Assembly: GCF_042100115.1 (NCBI RefSeq)
Contig: NC_091272.1
Span: forward strand, 2,418,001-2,482,000
DNA length: 64,000 nt
Origin: Alternaria dauci
Taxonomy: Eukaryota > Ascomycota > Dothideomycetes > Pleosporales > Pleosporaceae
Direction of reading: 5' to 3'
The notes beneath the pieces were generated by a model that did not search any database, had not been told where the DNA came from, and saw nothing but the letters and a program-made list of their open reading frames with translations. The number at the start of each line of letters is the position of its first letter. Positions within the stretch are counted from its first letter, which is position 1. Position numbers and translations under genes: made by a program. Below are positions 33,610 to 43,644 of this stretch, piece after piece.

Positions 33610-35474
33610 TATTTAGAATTTTTTTTAGAGGGCGTTATTGGTCGTTGCTATTGACTACGCGGTGGAGCAGCTTGTGCAACCCTTGCGGCTCCTAACACAG
33701 CTAGAGTAACACTACCACGCTTTTGACGCTTTGTAGCTAGCTTATAAGGTTCTAAAGCTTTGCGCTTACCTAATTGGGGCAATTGTATAGCTTTGGCAGC
33801 GTCGCGGAGGCTTCTACGATGCTCTCTTTTAACTTTCTCTATAGCCTTCTACTTTCTAGTCTCCTCCTAACCCTTCTCCCGCTTAACACGGGCTGCTTTT
33901 TGAAGTTGAAGCTGGCAATCGCGAGCTGCCTTCTTGATCTCGGCTTGCTTGGCTTTTTGAAGCTTTTTAAGCTTGGCTTGTTATTGTTGTTGAAGCTTGT
34001 TATCCTGAACTCGTTTGACGCTTGTTAGTGACTACTAGACAGCTCCTCTATAATACTTAGGATGATCCTTAAGCTGTAGAGTATAGGATTTAGTTTCCCG
34101 CCTCTTCTTAATAGCTAGGGACTGCCTAAGGCCTTTGAGCTCGCCGTGGAGGAGTGTATTTTGAGCTGCAAGGTAGTGTAAACTTCGTTAAAGCTTCTTG
34201 ACGCCCTTGCTGCTCTGATCCCTCACCTCTTGACGTACAATTGACTTTAACTTAAGCTAATCCTCCGCGGAGAGTACAGAGCTTGAACTAGCTTCTAAAT
34301 CTGACCCCTCCTTAGTAAACTTGTTGAGTACAACCGCTAGGTTAGGTGGGTGTATACTAGTTGCTTTAAAGGACCTCTTAATGAGGGGAGGTTTAAAAAC
34401 CTTTGTCTAGGACCTCTAGAAGAGCGGGAAGAAGTCTCCTTTAGTTATATTGAGTATCCCTTAGCTATCTTAAAGGTATTAAGTTAACTTAGTTGAGTAA
34501 GCGTTTGCTAGAGGTTTGAACATCACCACATTAAGTGGTTGAAGCGTATGGGTAGCGTGAGGTGGGTATACAGCTAATAGGATCTTGTGGTCGTTGCAAT
34601 ACTCAATAAACTCCATGGTTACATGGGATCCATAGCCGTCAAGGAGTAGTAATCGATACCTGGTTAAAGCATGCCGCCTGGTTTCTCTTTTAAACACCTC
34701 CTTAAGCTAATGCAACCTAATATTGTTGTTGCTCTAGCCAGAGGGTGATGACGTAGTAAATACTAAGTGGTTTCCTGCTTGTACAGCATTAACCTAGCTT
34801 GTTTGTATAGCTCCGTTGGCTGCCTTAAAGATGAGAGAAGGACTTAATACGCTGCTATCCGAACAAATACAAGCCACAACGGTGATCTACTCACTTAAGC
34901 CATCCTTAAGCGGTTGGCGTACCCCCTTTTTGTCCTAACGTGCCTTAGAGAAGATACGCTTTATTCTGCTAATCCTTCTAAGTTGAAACCCCTTTTCGTC
35001 CATATTGAATATATGGGAGGGTTGGACGTTGTAATCCTCTATCTTTTTAACTAGAAGCTTAAAATACAAGCTATACTTAGCTCCTGAATTGGCGTTGCAA
35101 CGAAGTTTGCTTATCCCCTTGCTGTGGGCAGAGATGAGATGGTTAGGGTGCCGGCGGATGAACTGGGAAACCCAGCTTTCTGAAACCAGCTTTCTAGCTA
35201 AATCTGAAGTAAAGCGTTATATTATTTTATGCGTAGGTGGCAAACGTCGTTCAGTAAGCGTATTAATGTATCGTATAAGCTCCTTCTCGTGTTGTAGATA
35301 GAGGGAGAGGTTACGTACGCCATAGGCCTCAGTTTCGCCGCGGTGTCGTCTTATCAACGTTATTCGTGCTACACTATGCTTTTTCGCGATTGCTTGGTAC
35401 GAGAATTTATCTCCTAGTTCTCGCGATTTGATTTCTGCAATCGCTTCTTGAATCGGGTCTATATTGGTTGAGTT
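33610..35474 (-). pseudogene. Degenerate pogo/Fot1 transposase
   Basis: Minus strand, starting near 35474. The N-terminal segment (DPIQEAIAEIKSRELGDKFS, then a HTH ending ITLIRRHR) is a psq-type helix-turn-helix. A CENP-B-type HTH with WVSQFIRRHPN follows, then NMDEKGF (first catalytic Asp). LLLLDGYGSHVT near 34650 carries the second Asp. TLQPLNVVMF shows Asn where the third Asp normally stands. The C-terminus is a basic coiled-coil-like region (AQNTLLHGELKGLRQSL and beyond). Several in-frame stops interrupt it: TAA at 35217-35219 in place of Gln, and two TAG near 34400-34425 where Trp would fit. All are C-to-T or G-to-A changes in CpA context, as produced by repeat-induced point mutation. 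It cannot make active transposase. Confidence 0.85.
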
Positions 35475-35507
35475 ATGACGCGTTGAAGTTTTGTTGTTGT
35501 GGTGGTG

Positions 35508-35552
35508 GGGGTGCTCAACTGGCGATGGTGCTCATCTGGTGCACGGGCACTG
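35508..35552 (-). repeat. Right terminal inverted repeat (45 bp)
   Basis: Exact reverse complement of 33456-33500; followed by TA at 35553-35554. Confidence 0.95.
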
Positions 35553-35554
35553 TA

Positions 35555-35781
35555 GTAGAGTGCCTGTGCGCTCAATGACCTCGGGAGCCAGTTCACTACC
35601 CCACCATCAAAACACACGTATCATCACAACTTCAACACGACATGTCTACACCAATACAGACCCTGTTGAGGCTGCAATTAAAGTGATCGGATCGTGCGAA
35701 GTCGGCGCATATTTACTCTCTTACTGCGTAATCGCGAAACCGTTTGGTCTAAGTCGCGCAACGCTATCGCGATGGCTCTGA
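35555..35781 (+). pseudogene. 5' fragment of a second, related pogo-type transposon
   Basis: Directly after the TA that closes the first element, the plus strand reads a diverged version of the same terminal repeat (AGTGCCTGTGCGCTCAATGA ... GCCAGTTC). After that comes a sequence homologous to the first element's transposase start. The peptide NTDPVEAAIKVIGSCEVGAY ... IAKPFGLSRATLSRW corresponds to the psq-type helix-turn-helix. It stops at TGA 35779-35781, and no DDE domain follows. The two elements therefore lie head to head. Confidence 0.7.
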
Positions 35782-36510
35782 GCACAGACCACGTACCTCT
35801 CTTTGGCACAGCACCACGTTGCCCATCTTTTCAAGACTCTCAATAGCAATTTGTCTGGTGAGATGTAAAGACATTAATATCGTGCTCTGAGCACATCGAT
35901 AATTTAGGAATCTTCTTATTCTATAGCTTTCATTCGAGTCTGCGTACCCTAGGTATCGTTGTTCGTTTGCATTTTTGTATCTTCTTTCTCTAGCATATCA
36001 TCATGTCTCGCTTTTTCAGCTCCTCCGAGAGGGCTCTCGCCAAATGACTCGGCTTCGACAGGAACAAGCTTCCCGCGCATTGAATGAATACGTCCGAGAT
36101 TTTTGCCGCCCCTGGAGGTGCTGCGGAATCCTGAACTGCTTCATCTGAACAGATGACATGTTAATGGTGTTATCGATAGCGTCCTGCTCTTTCGCTGAAA
36201 TGCACTGAGCTTCACCAGGTGAATTTGTCTTGTCCGTACCCTAGTTGGAGCTTCGAAGCGCTTTTTTATTCATACTATGTTGTTGGTTTATGTACATAAG
36301 TGAAAACAAAGGAGCGTAGACATCGTTGTGTAAAGCAAACTCCTCCTAAACTGCCTCCATGATAGACCTAAATGAGTGTAGTATAATCCCAAAGCGGTAC
36401 AAACATTGTGTCTTGCAACTTATTATCTGCATCTGTGAACTTCCATCTCTTCTCTATGAAGTCCACGCCATGTATAAGACTGGAACCGAAGTTAGAGCCC
36501 GCCAGGAAGT
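35782..36510. other. Intergenic region with a possible decayed gene relic
   Basis: No intact gene. From ATG 36003 the plus strand reads a protein-like frame (MSRFFSSSERALAK ...) interrupted by five stops in about 70 codons, three of them TGA at positions where TGG would be a one-step G-to-A change. No family recognised. Confidence 0.4.
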
Positions 36511-37165
36511 ACAGGTGCAATAATGGAGACCACAGGTGCAAGAGGGGAGACCACAGGTGCAACAGCGGAGACCACAGGGGAGACCACAGGTGCAACAGCG
36601 GAGACGACAGGTGCAACAGGGGAGACCACAGGTGCAACAGCGGAGACCACAGGTGCAACAGGGGAGACCACAGGTGCAACAGCGGAGACGACAGGTGCAA
36701 CAGCGGAGACCACAGGTGCAACAACGGAGACCACAGGGGAGACCACAGGTACAACAGCGGAGACCACAGGTGCAACAGCGGAGACCACAGGGGAGACCAC
36801 AGGTACAACAGCGGAGACCACAGGTGCAACAGCGGAGACCACAGGTGCAACAGCGGAGACCACAGGGGAGACCACAGGTATAACAGCGGAGACAACACCG
36901 GAGACGACAGGTGCAACAGCGGAGACCACAGGGGAGACCACAGGTACAACAGCGGAGACAACAGGGGAGACCACAGGTACAACAGCGGAGACAACAGGGG
37001 AGACCACAGGTACAACACCGGAGACAACACCGGAGACGACAGGTGCAACACCGGAGACCACAGGGGAGACCACAGGTGGAAGGGAAGTGACCACAGGTGG
37101 CAGACCGGAGATCACAGGTGGAAGAGAAGTGACCGCAGTTGGAAGGGGAGTGACCACAGGTGGAA
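36511..37165. repeat. Minisatellite of 21-bp and 12-bp units (GGAGACCACAGG...)
   Basis: About 30 tandem units built from GGAGACCACAGG followed by TGCAACAGC or TACAACAGC (21 bp), or unit-truncated to 12 bp. Since both lengths are multiples of three and the units lack stops, several frames on both strands remain open for over 200 codons. The plus frame from 36523 reads ETTGATA/ETTG repeats. Minus frames read PVVSAVA or LLHLWSP repeats. No frame has a signal peptide or a non-repetitive domain I recognise, so I annotate a repeat, not a gene. The right end (37075-37160) has diverged units (GGTGGAAGGGAAGTGACCACA). Confidence 0.85.
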
Positions 37166-37333
37166 CGGTTGGATTGACACAGCGGATTCCACTAAGTCTG
37201 ATCCTTGAGCCCTATCACCAATTTCAAATTAGCATTATCCACCAAAAGTGCAAACTAAGAAGTCGTGCAAGAAAGAGTGTGATTAGGACTTGAAATGGAC
37301 TAATCGTGTGAGGAGGCCAAGGGTAGAAGGGGG

Positions 37334-37591
37334 TCAACCTACGACTGTAGAGGTAGTAGAGCAGCATCTCACTGTGCCGCCACAAGGGGCACCCAGAAAC
37401 TGAACCGTGCCGAGGAGATTTCCGAGGATAGAGTTGATGAGGTTGAATATTCCGGGGGCCACGCACACCTGCCTGAAGGTTCCAGCAGGGCATTGTGCAA
37501 CTACCTGTCTCGGTTCAAGTCCACCTGTAGTAGGTACTGCCGAAACAGTGAGAGCTACGGAGACGACGGAAAGGATAGTCGACGGCTTCAT
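37334..37591 (-). CDS. Small secreted cysteine-rich protein
   Basis: Single-exon reading, 85 aa. The signal peptide is MKPSTILSVVSVALTVSAVP, followed by a possible processing site after LEPR. The mature part has Cys34, 43, 70, 76 and 77 with a hydrophobic middle (IFNLINSILGNLLGTVQFLG) and a terminal CGGTVRCC. The pattern recalls a truncated hydrophobin or a small effector-like protein, but it has five, not eight, cysteines. A GTAGGT donor lies just before the stop, and splicing to an acceptor near 37262 could extend the C-terminus. A TATA box is found 131 bp upstream. Position beside a minisatellite and transposons in a gene-poor stretch fits an accessory, lineage-specific gene. Confidence 0.6.
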   Translation of the reverse strand: MKPSTILSVVSVALTVSAVPTTGGLEPRQVVAQCPAGTFRQVCVAPGIFNLINSILGNLLGTVQFLGAPCGGTVRCCSTTSTVVG

Positions 37592-39287
37592 CTTGGGGTT
37601 AAGATGAAGAGAAGGTTTGAGGTTGTGAGTGATGATAGGATGATGACAAGACAGGTGCTCAGTAGTTGTGATGTTTTGTGTTGTTGTGATGAATGTAGCT
37701 AGGGACGAAGGGTGGTAGGTCTTATATAGACATTCCAGCGTGCTAGATTGAAGTAGCCACTTGATATTCTGTGTCGTCTGCTCTTGGCATTTGTCACTTT
37801 GATGTCTGCTCCAGCTGCACTAGCCATAGCTGATCTCATCTCAGCCCGTCTAGATACAAGAAGCCCCTCTGGGACCTAAACCTACCAAGAACTCACTATC
37901 TTTTCTGGCTTACGTAGGGGAAAGAACCAACCCTGGTGTGTGATTGATCTGCAAAAACATAACGGCAGACCCGCTGTCACCCAAAGTCACTTCTTCCAGG
38001 GCCTCCGGTGGCAATACATCTCTCAAAACGAGAGAATCCACAAACAAAAGGATGCTGTGGTAACACCCTCATTCGATGCAACAATTGCTGCAATTAAGTG
38101 CATCTGCAGTTTCCAGTTTCTGCACAGAGCTTGATTTTGGTAGGTACTGTTGCTTAATGGACCTGAAGGCGTTGGTGGGAGCCACAACACAGTAGTGACC
38201 CAGACGAAGCAGACCCAGTGAATCAACATCAAAGCCATACAATCCAACCATTCCCCAAAACACAACCCAACGATCATTTCCACACAACAGGCCTCCACCA
38301 AGAGATCCAAAGACAACTCTACACACTCGTGGAGAGTGTTCGTGACACGACCAGACCGCTAGCTCCTAACAAAAGTAAAAGGTACTTAGGAAAAGTGTAC
38401 CACGGTACATTAGGCGAGAGGGGACCTCGCGTAAGACAAAGATTACGTAGCTCTAGAATCAGGTGTTATCGCGCTGTAGACATGAATATTGAGCCACTGA
38501 CGACAAGCTACCAAAAGTGCCTTCAGTAGCATTGTCCACCTAAGATCGTAGAGACATAGGTTCCCCTCTAGATGTGACTCTACCTCTCTATGAGTATGAC
38601 TGCTCAGCTATCTCTTTTGCATTACGTTCTATTTTATTATAGCAAAATGCTAGGCACGGGCGGAGTAAGACTCAAATGAGAGAATTCACAAGTAAAAGGA
38701 TGCGGAGTAGGACAACACCACGGAAATGAGCATGGTCGAAACTTTGAGGCCTTGGCAACAACTGTAGGTCACAGCTCTGTAATTGCTTTTCTGTGCATAC
38801 ACCTGTCTGTTGTGAATAAGTTAGACTTGTGGCTGTTGTGCATCGGCTGGCGGTTTCCGACGGTATCGAAACGATGTGTACATAGATGGTTGTCACTGCT
38901 TCGCGACCGTAAGATGCGTGACTTGTGTGACCTTGCCACCAGGTCAATCGTGAGAAGTGTGGTAGGTGAGGCTGAGAAACGCGCCGGGTCGATAGTGTTC
39001 CAACTCTTCTCATGTTCAAACTTTAATTGTCTACCTCGAGCAGCGAGACCTCCACCTCCACCGTTCACTATGCTGGCTTTCGCCTCTCAAATTCCATGCC
39101 AAAAATCTCTTCCATCGCTTGCCCGCATGCTTCAGTACACGCACCAGCGTTTTACCACTAGAACACAGGGTCAGACGATATAGCGCAAGAAGAAGCAAAC
39201 ATAAGCGTACCTTGTTCATCACCACCAGAAGGCCTGATTCTCTAGACGGTTCTCGACGTCGCTCCCGCCGGACCCAGAAAACCGGAA
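37592..39287. other. Gene-poor stretch of the accessory island
   Basis: About 1.7 kb with no recognisable gene. Two short stretches resemble each other: 38031-38056 and 38679-38704 (GAGAGAATYCACAA..AAAAGGATGC, about 23 of 26 bases), suggesting remnants of a dispersed repeat. Confidence 0.45.
37722..37728 (-). promoter_or_regulatory. Probable TATA box of the small secreted protein gene
   Basis: TATATAA on the minus strand, about 131 bp upstream of the start codon. Confidence 0.5.
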
Positions 39288-39905
39288 TCAAAACAAAGCC
39301 TTGCGCTCAATTATTGCCGAAAAAGGAAGTGACCTTCCGCGAACTATCATCCTTGGATGTATTGACTGCATTGCCGTCGCTCGTGGCGCCTCTGGTACCT
39401 TGCTCTTTGCTGGTCTTGACGTTTTCATATGGCTTTTCTTCGCAGATGGTGATGTCTTCTTAGGACCTTGAGTCGGCGATGCAGGCGCAATAGGCTTACT
39501 GCGCTTGCTCTGTGGCTCGCCCTCTGCGGTGCTGCTAATCGCATTCACATCGTCGCCCTCTCGCTTGATGGCTTTTGACTCTGACCTCGCTTGCGCAGAC
39601 GTCCCTAGTCCAGGCAATGACGCGCTACCTTCGGTACTTTCCAAGCGATCTGTCGTAGCACGCGTCTCATCGTCGTGCTCGACTCTAACCGTGTCTTGAT
39701 CGAAGATGACAGGCACACGATCGTGTCTAGAATGGGAAGAGGTCTGTTGTATGCTATTAGTGGGGTGTATATAATAGAGCGATTTAATGCATCGTTCTTG
39801 TGACGAAGTGTTCAGCGCATTGTTTGCAAGATCGAAAGCGCGATGATCGGCTACGTCACGCTGTGGTGAGGTTAAGCCCCGAACGGCAATACACGCGACG
39901 GGCAC
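39288..39905 (-). CDS. Hypothetical low-complexity frame, possibly an exon
   Basis: Minus-strand frame open for 205 codons without an ATG near its start. The downstream part is rich in Ser, Lys, Pro and acidic residues (GEPQSKRSKPIAPASPTQGP, KKTSPSAKKSHMKTSRPAKS), like a disordered nuclear protein. A CTAG acceptor near 39727 could open an exon there, but I could not find a convincing first exon. No family recognised; a spurious frame is quite possible. Confidence 0.25.
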   Translation of the reverse strand: MPVACIAVRGLTSPQRDVADHRAFDLANNALNTSSQERCIKSLYYIHPTNSIQQTSSHSRHDRVPVIFDQDTVRVEHDDETRATTDRLESTEGSASLPGLGTSAQARSESKAIKREGDDVNAISSTAEGEPQSKRSKPIAPASPTQGPKKTSPSAKKSHMKTSRPAKSKVPEAPRATAMQSIHPRMIVRGRSLPFSAIIERKALF

Positions 39906-41829
39906 TAAAAGTTCATTCCGTCATGCACTCGATCCACCACCCGCCAAATGCCACCTCCCACACCGTTTTGCCCTTTCCTCTGTCACTTGGTCCGTCTTTC
40001 GCATGTCCAAGCATCGGCGTTTCCGATGCATCTTCTTTTGCTTTTGTGGTGATGTATGCGCACAACCGTTGACGACATCCTTATCGACAACAGTCCCATG
40101 GGCGGGCAACCCCTGATGGTGTTTCGTCGTCACCTGCGCAAGTACAACTCCAGCAATTCGTTATGATTTTATCCTGGCTCGCTTGACCTCATCAGGCTGA
40201 AACAATATCGTACCAAGCCTCTCATGATCCACAGGTAGCGAGGGATTGCGCCACTCGTGGTGAGCCTGCGGCTCAAATAATCGTATTCATTGTGGAATAT
40301 AGGTAATATCTTACCGAATTTAACATCCTTATCGACATTGATCCCATGAGATGCCCTATGAACTCATATTCGACCAACTGTCAGGCCGGAAAAGAAAGTG
40401 CAGCCAAGTGTAGCTGAAGTTTCGTCCAGCTAACACCTTGGGTTGTAGCGAAGCCAGCGTCACAAGTCGGAAAATCGGACAGGTTTGGCTAGTCTCCTGG
40501 GGGATGGTTGTGCGCGGTGTGCACGGCTGAGATCTTACATAGTCTTAGGTCGGTGTCGTAATTGCTGGCTTGCTGGACGAACTGGGCGAGTATGTCAGCT
40601 ATCAAGGCGCACGTCATTGTAGGGAAGCCTGGCTCGCGTCCTCGAAATTGTCTTGACTGACAAATCGGTCGCCGCTCTCTCCTCTTCGGATCTAGCATGC
40701 TCTGCGACATGGAACGACCCTCACGAGCTTGTGCTGGGGATTTCCAGTGGGCGACCACGCGACCTACAACAGACTTTTCAACATCATCACGCGTACCAAG
40801 TCGTTCTATAGGGTGATATCACGCAAGACGTGCAAGTAGGAAAGAGCCCGGCTCCACGAAGCCTTGATCAGACATCCAGACCGTTCGAAGAACCGATTGA
40901 AATCTGGTTGGTCTCTGCAACATCGCTGTGAGCCACTCTCAGCTGACACATCTTGGTAAATTTGATCGCCTTGCTAGCCGGCCATAACCTCCTCCTCAGC
41001 TCAGCTTCGACGGTGTTAGTCACATGCGCCTGTTCTTGATCTGGCAAGTCAATGCAGCCCCGTTACAGGACACTGATGGCGTACACCTTCCACTGAGATC
41101 ACGAAATCGCATGGTACGCAAGCAAAATTGCAGTCATAGGCACCAGCTCGTCCTTTGAACCGACTTACGCAGGCGGTGTCCTCGACTCCAGCCGACCGTC
41201 CGCAACCATCACCACCCTGAGCGGAGGTGATATGCCATGGTGCGATAGCGAAGACCACAAGCACTAAGCGGTTGGGAATGGATACCTCTAGAGCCCTCCC
41301 AGTAACGCATTCCACACCTCGTCGGACTACTAGTACTATTATGACAGCCAACTTCCACCAGTGCTAGACTCACGCATCTTGTATACTGTATTTGCGGGCA
41401 CAATAGAGTAAATTCTCATCCATGTAGTCTAGCATTAATCGATCTTCGTTAGTAAAAGCAGAAAACACAATGCTTAGTACCTGTAAGGGGCTGGGCTCAG
41501 GGAGCTATCGCACAGGTATACTAGAGTTGTATTCGACGGAGATGTGAGCTACGGACTGCTAGGGTGCTGAAGGTTAATCGGTGGGGGAGAGATACGCAAG
41601 GTCTTTGGTAGTGGCCATGTTTTTCCAGTATCGATTGAACAGCTGGCTATTCAAGTAGTCGCTTAAATACTATCTGCTGCGTGCAAGTGGTTCGTGAAAA
41701 CATCGACTTTCGTTGTCGCGCATGTTCGCAAATCTCAGACCCCCAGTTAACAACCCTGAACTTCCTACCAAGAAGGACAATCCGATCCTTAGCTCGAGTG
41801 AACATGTCTCAGCATATCAAGAAACTGGG
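39906..41829. other. Gene-poor stretch of the accessory island
   Basis: About 1.9 kb without a supported gene. One minus-strand frame at 41049-41351 reads as a cysteine-rich, possibly secreted peptide but lacks an ATG. Confidence 0.45.
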
Positions 41830-43644
41830 TTACGCATCCGCGCAGATCATTTCGGCCGCTTTCTCGGCGAAAGCGTAGACGGCAGTCAAGATGTTCCCTC
41901 GTGGTATGATTGGCAACACACTCGCATCGCAGATCCGCACATTCTTCGTTCCGTATACTCTTAGCCGTTCATCAACCACGCCTCCTAGCTCTTCTTTCAT
42001 CAGCGAACATGTGCCGCATGGGTGGTAGTTCGTTGCTGAATTGATTGGGAGGATTCCTTTCGCATCCTCGAGTGATAAAACCGGGTGCGGAAAGCTTCGA
42101 GGAAACCGGTTTCCATTCGGCTTCAGCATGGCGGCAAAGGTAGGCTGCTGGAAGAGTCTCTCGATAAGCCGCAAGTGGCGAGCCAGTATCTCCGTATCAA
42201 GAGGATGAGAAAGGTAGTTGAACTTGATTTCTGGCTGCCGTGAAGGATCAGACGGGATATGACAGCTTCCACGCGAAAAAGGGTGGGCCAACATGGCAAC
42301 AACAGTTACATAGTTGCCATCGACAACAGAGGGCGTGCCTTTGGGAAGTGATTCAGCGTCTCTATGACGCTGTAAGCGCAGCATGAAGCTAGTGGCCGTC
42401 GCTTCACTGGGGCTTTCAACCGCTTTTTGGATGATGCAAAACTGGGCTTTTAGGCTCGGGTTACTCTCTTTTTCTAGCCAATGCTCAACTTTTTCAATGA
42501 GCTCCTGCGTCTCAGACGATGTTTCCAGCATCTGCAGTGGCGTAAAGGCAAAACTGTATGCTGCCCCTTCCGATAATCGACCGGTATGACTCGTTTCATA
42601 TTCCAATAATACAGCCTTCTGTAACTCGGGATCTCGCAGTACTTCATCACGAGTAGGGACGTCGTCTTGAGTTTCGCATGACAGGCCGCAATTCAGGTGA
42701 TCTTGCAAGTTCTCACCGACTCCTGGAAGCTCGTACAGAACCGGGATATTCGCGGCTGCGAGGACTTTGCTGGATCCGATACCTGATCGTTCTAAAATGG
42801 CGGGAGACTCAAACGCTCCCGCGCAGAGAATGACCTCTCGACCACCGACAAAACACCCCTCCCCTTTGAATGTGTAGTGAACACCTCTAGCATAGAGTCT
42901 TTTATCAGCGATGAACCCCTCGTCAAAGTCAATCTTGTCCACCTTGACGCCAGCCATCAATGTAACGTTGCCACGCTTCAAGGCGGGTTCTAGGAATGCA
43001 GTGCCTGCATGGCTTCGCTCGCCTTTTGAAGCATCGATCGCATTCGCGACAGTGACGGCTCCGGCAGCGCTCTCGGTAAACCTTGAAGTATTTGTCGAAT
43101 GACCGAGCTTTTCAAAAGCTTTTATCCACTGAGATTGAAGGAGATCCATGGTGCGCGGAAATGACGTCTGCACGCAATCGACATCGTCGTTGACTCTAGG
43201 CCCGAACTCTTCTGCTTGCCATCGACTGTAACAGTCTCTCATGCCCTGTGAGCTCCACTCTTCTCTTCCCGGACCCGACAGAAGCTCTTCCGCAATACGA
43301 TCATGCCACTCATGGTTTGGAAAAACCACACTGTGACTGTTAATCGCACTGCTACCACCCACCAACTTCCCTCTCGGGTGCTTTACTCTCCTGTTGTTCA
43401 ACCCCGGCTCCGGCGCGGACAAATATTGCCAATCATAAGCAGGGTCCGACATCAGCGTCGTCGATAGACCTGGAGTTTGGACTTTGGGATCATCGCGAAT
43501 ATGTTCTCCCGCTTCCAGAATAAGAATTCGATGATCGGGTAGCTGCTGTGAGAGACGTGATGCGATCAGACATGAGGCTGATCCGGCTCCGACCAGGATG
43601 AAGTCGTAGACCTCAGCATTCGTATGAATACTTCTGCCCGGCAT
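41830..43644 (-). CDS. GMC (glucose-methanol-choline) oxidoreductase
   Basis: Single exon, 604 aa from the ATG at 43644; the frame upstream has only non-ATG codons. The FAD-binding motif is FILVGAGSAS at about residues 15-24, with Ser in place of the last Gly of GxGxxG. GMC signature 1 is RGKLVGGSSAIN (about 90), signature 2 is GAFESPAILERSGIG (about 290). The catalytic pair is His541 in NYHPCGTCSL and Asn584 in PRGNILTA, the His/Asn combination found in many aryl-alcohol and choline-type members. No signal peptide, so intracellular (or peroxisomal) oxidation of an alcohol is expected. The next gene on the same strand is another flavoprotein. Confidence 0.9.
   Translation of the reverse strand: MPGRSIHTNAEVYDFILVGAGSASCLIASRLSQQLPDHRILILEAGEHIRDDPKVQTPGLSTTLMSDPAYDWQYLSAPEPGLNNRRVKHPRGKLVGGSSAINSHSVVFPNHEWHDRIAEELLSGPGREEWSSQGMRDCYSRWQAEEFGPRVNDDVDCVQTSFPRTMDLLQSQWIKAFEKLGHSTNTSRFTESAAGAVTVANAIDASKGERSHAGTAFLEPALKRGNVTLMAGVKVDKIDFDEGFIADKRLYARGVHYTFKGEGCFVGGREVILCAGAFESPAILERSGIGSSKVLAAANIPVLYELPGVGENLQDHLNCGLSCETQDDVPTRDEVLRDPELQKAVLLEYETSHTGRLSEGAAYSFAFTPLQMLETSSETQELIEKVEHWLEKESNPSLKAQFCIIQKAVESPSEATATSFMLRLQRHRDAESLPKGTPSVVDGNYVTVVAMLAHPFSRGSCHIPSDPSRQPEIKFNYLSHPLDTEILARHLRLIERLFQQPTFAAMLKPNGNRFPRSFPHPVLSLEDAKGILPINSATNYHPCGTCSLMKEELGGVVDERLRVYGTKNVRICDASVLPIIPRGNILTAVYAFAEKAAEMICADA

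Larger units (their letters stand above)
33456..35552 (-). mobile_element. Pogo/Fot1-type (Tc1-mariner superfamily) DNA transposon, 2.1 kb
   Basis: A 2097-bp element bounded by perfect 45-bp inverted repeats starting CAGTGCCCGTGC and flanked on both sides by TA, the expected target duplication of this superfamily. The interior encodes, on the minus strand, a decayed transposase with an N-terminal helix-turn-helix and a DDE domain. The interior is markedly AT-rich and TA-rich while the terminal repeats are GC-rich and intact. Confidence 0.92.

Noticed and set aside
36511..37165. CRISPR array
   Set aside because: Units are contiguous 21/12-bp tandem repeats without unique spacers, in a eukaryotic genome.
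36408..37293. The minisatellite frames as a real adhesin or collagen-like gene
   Set aside because: Several frames are equally open because the unit lengths are multiples of three; none has a signal peptide, anchor or non-repetitive domain.
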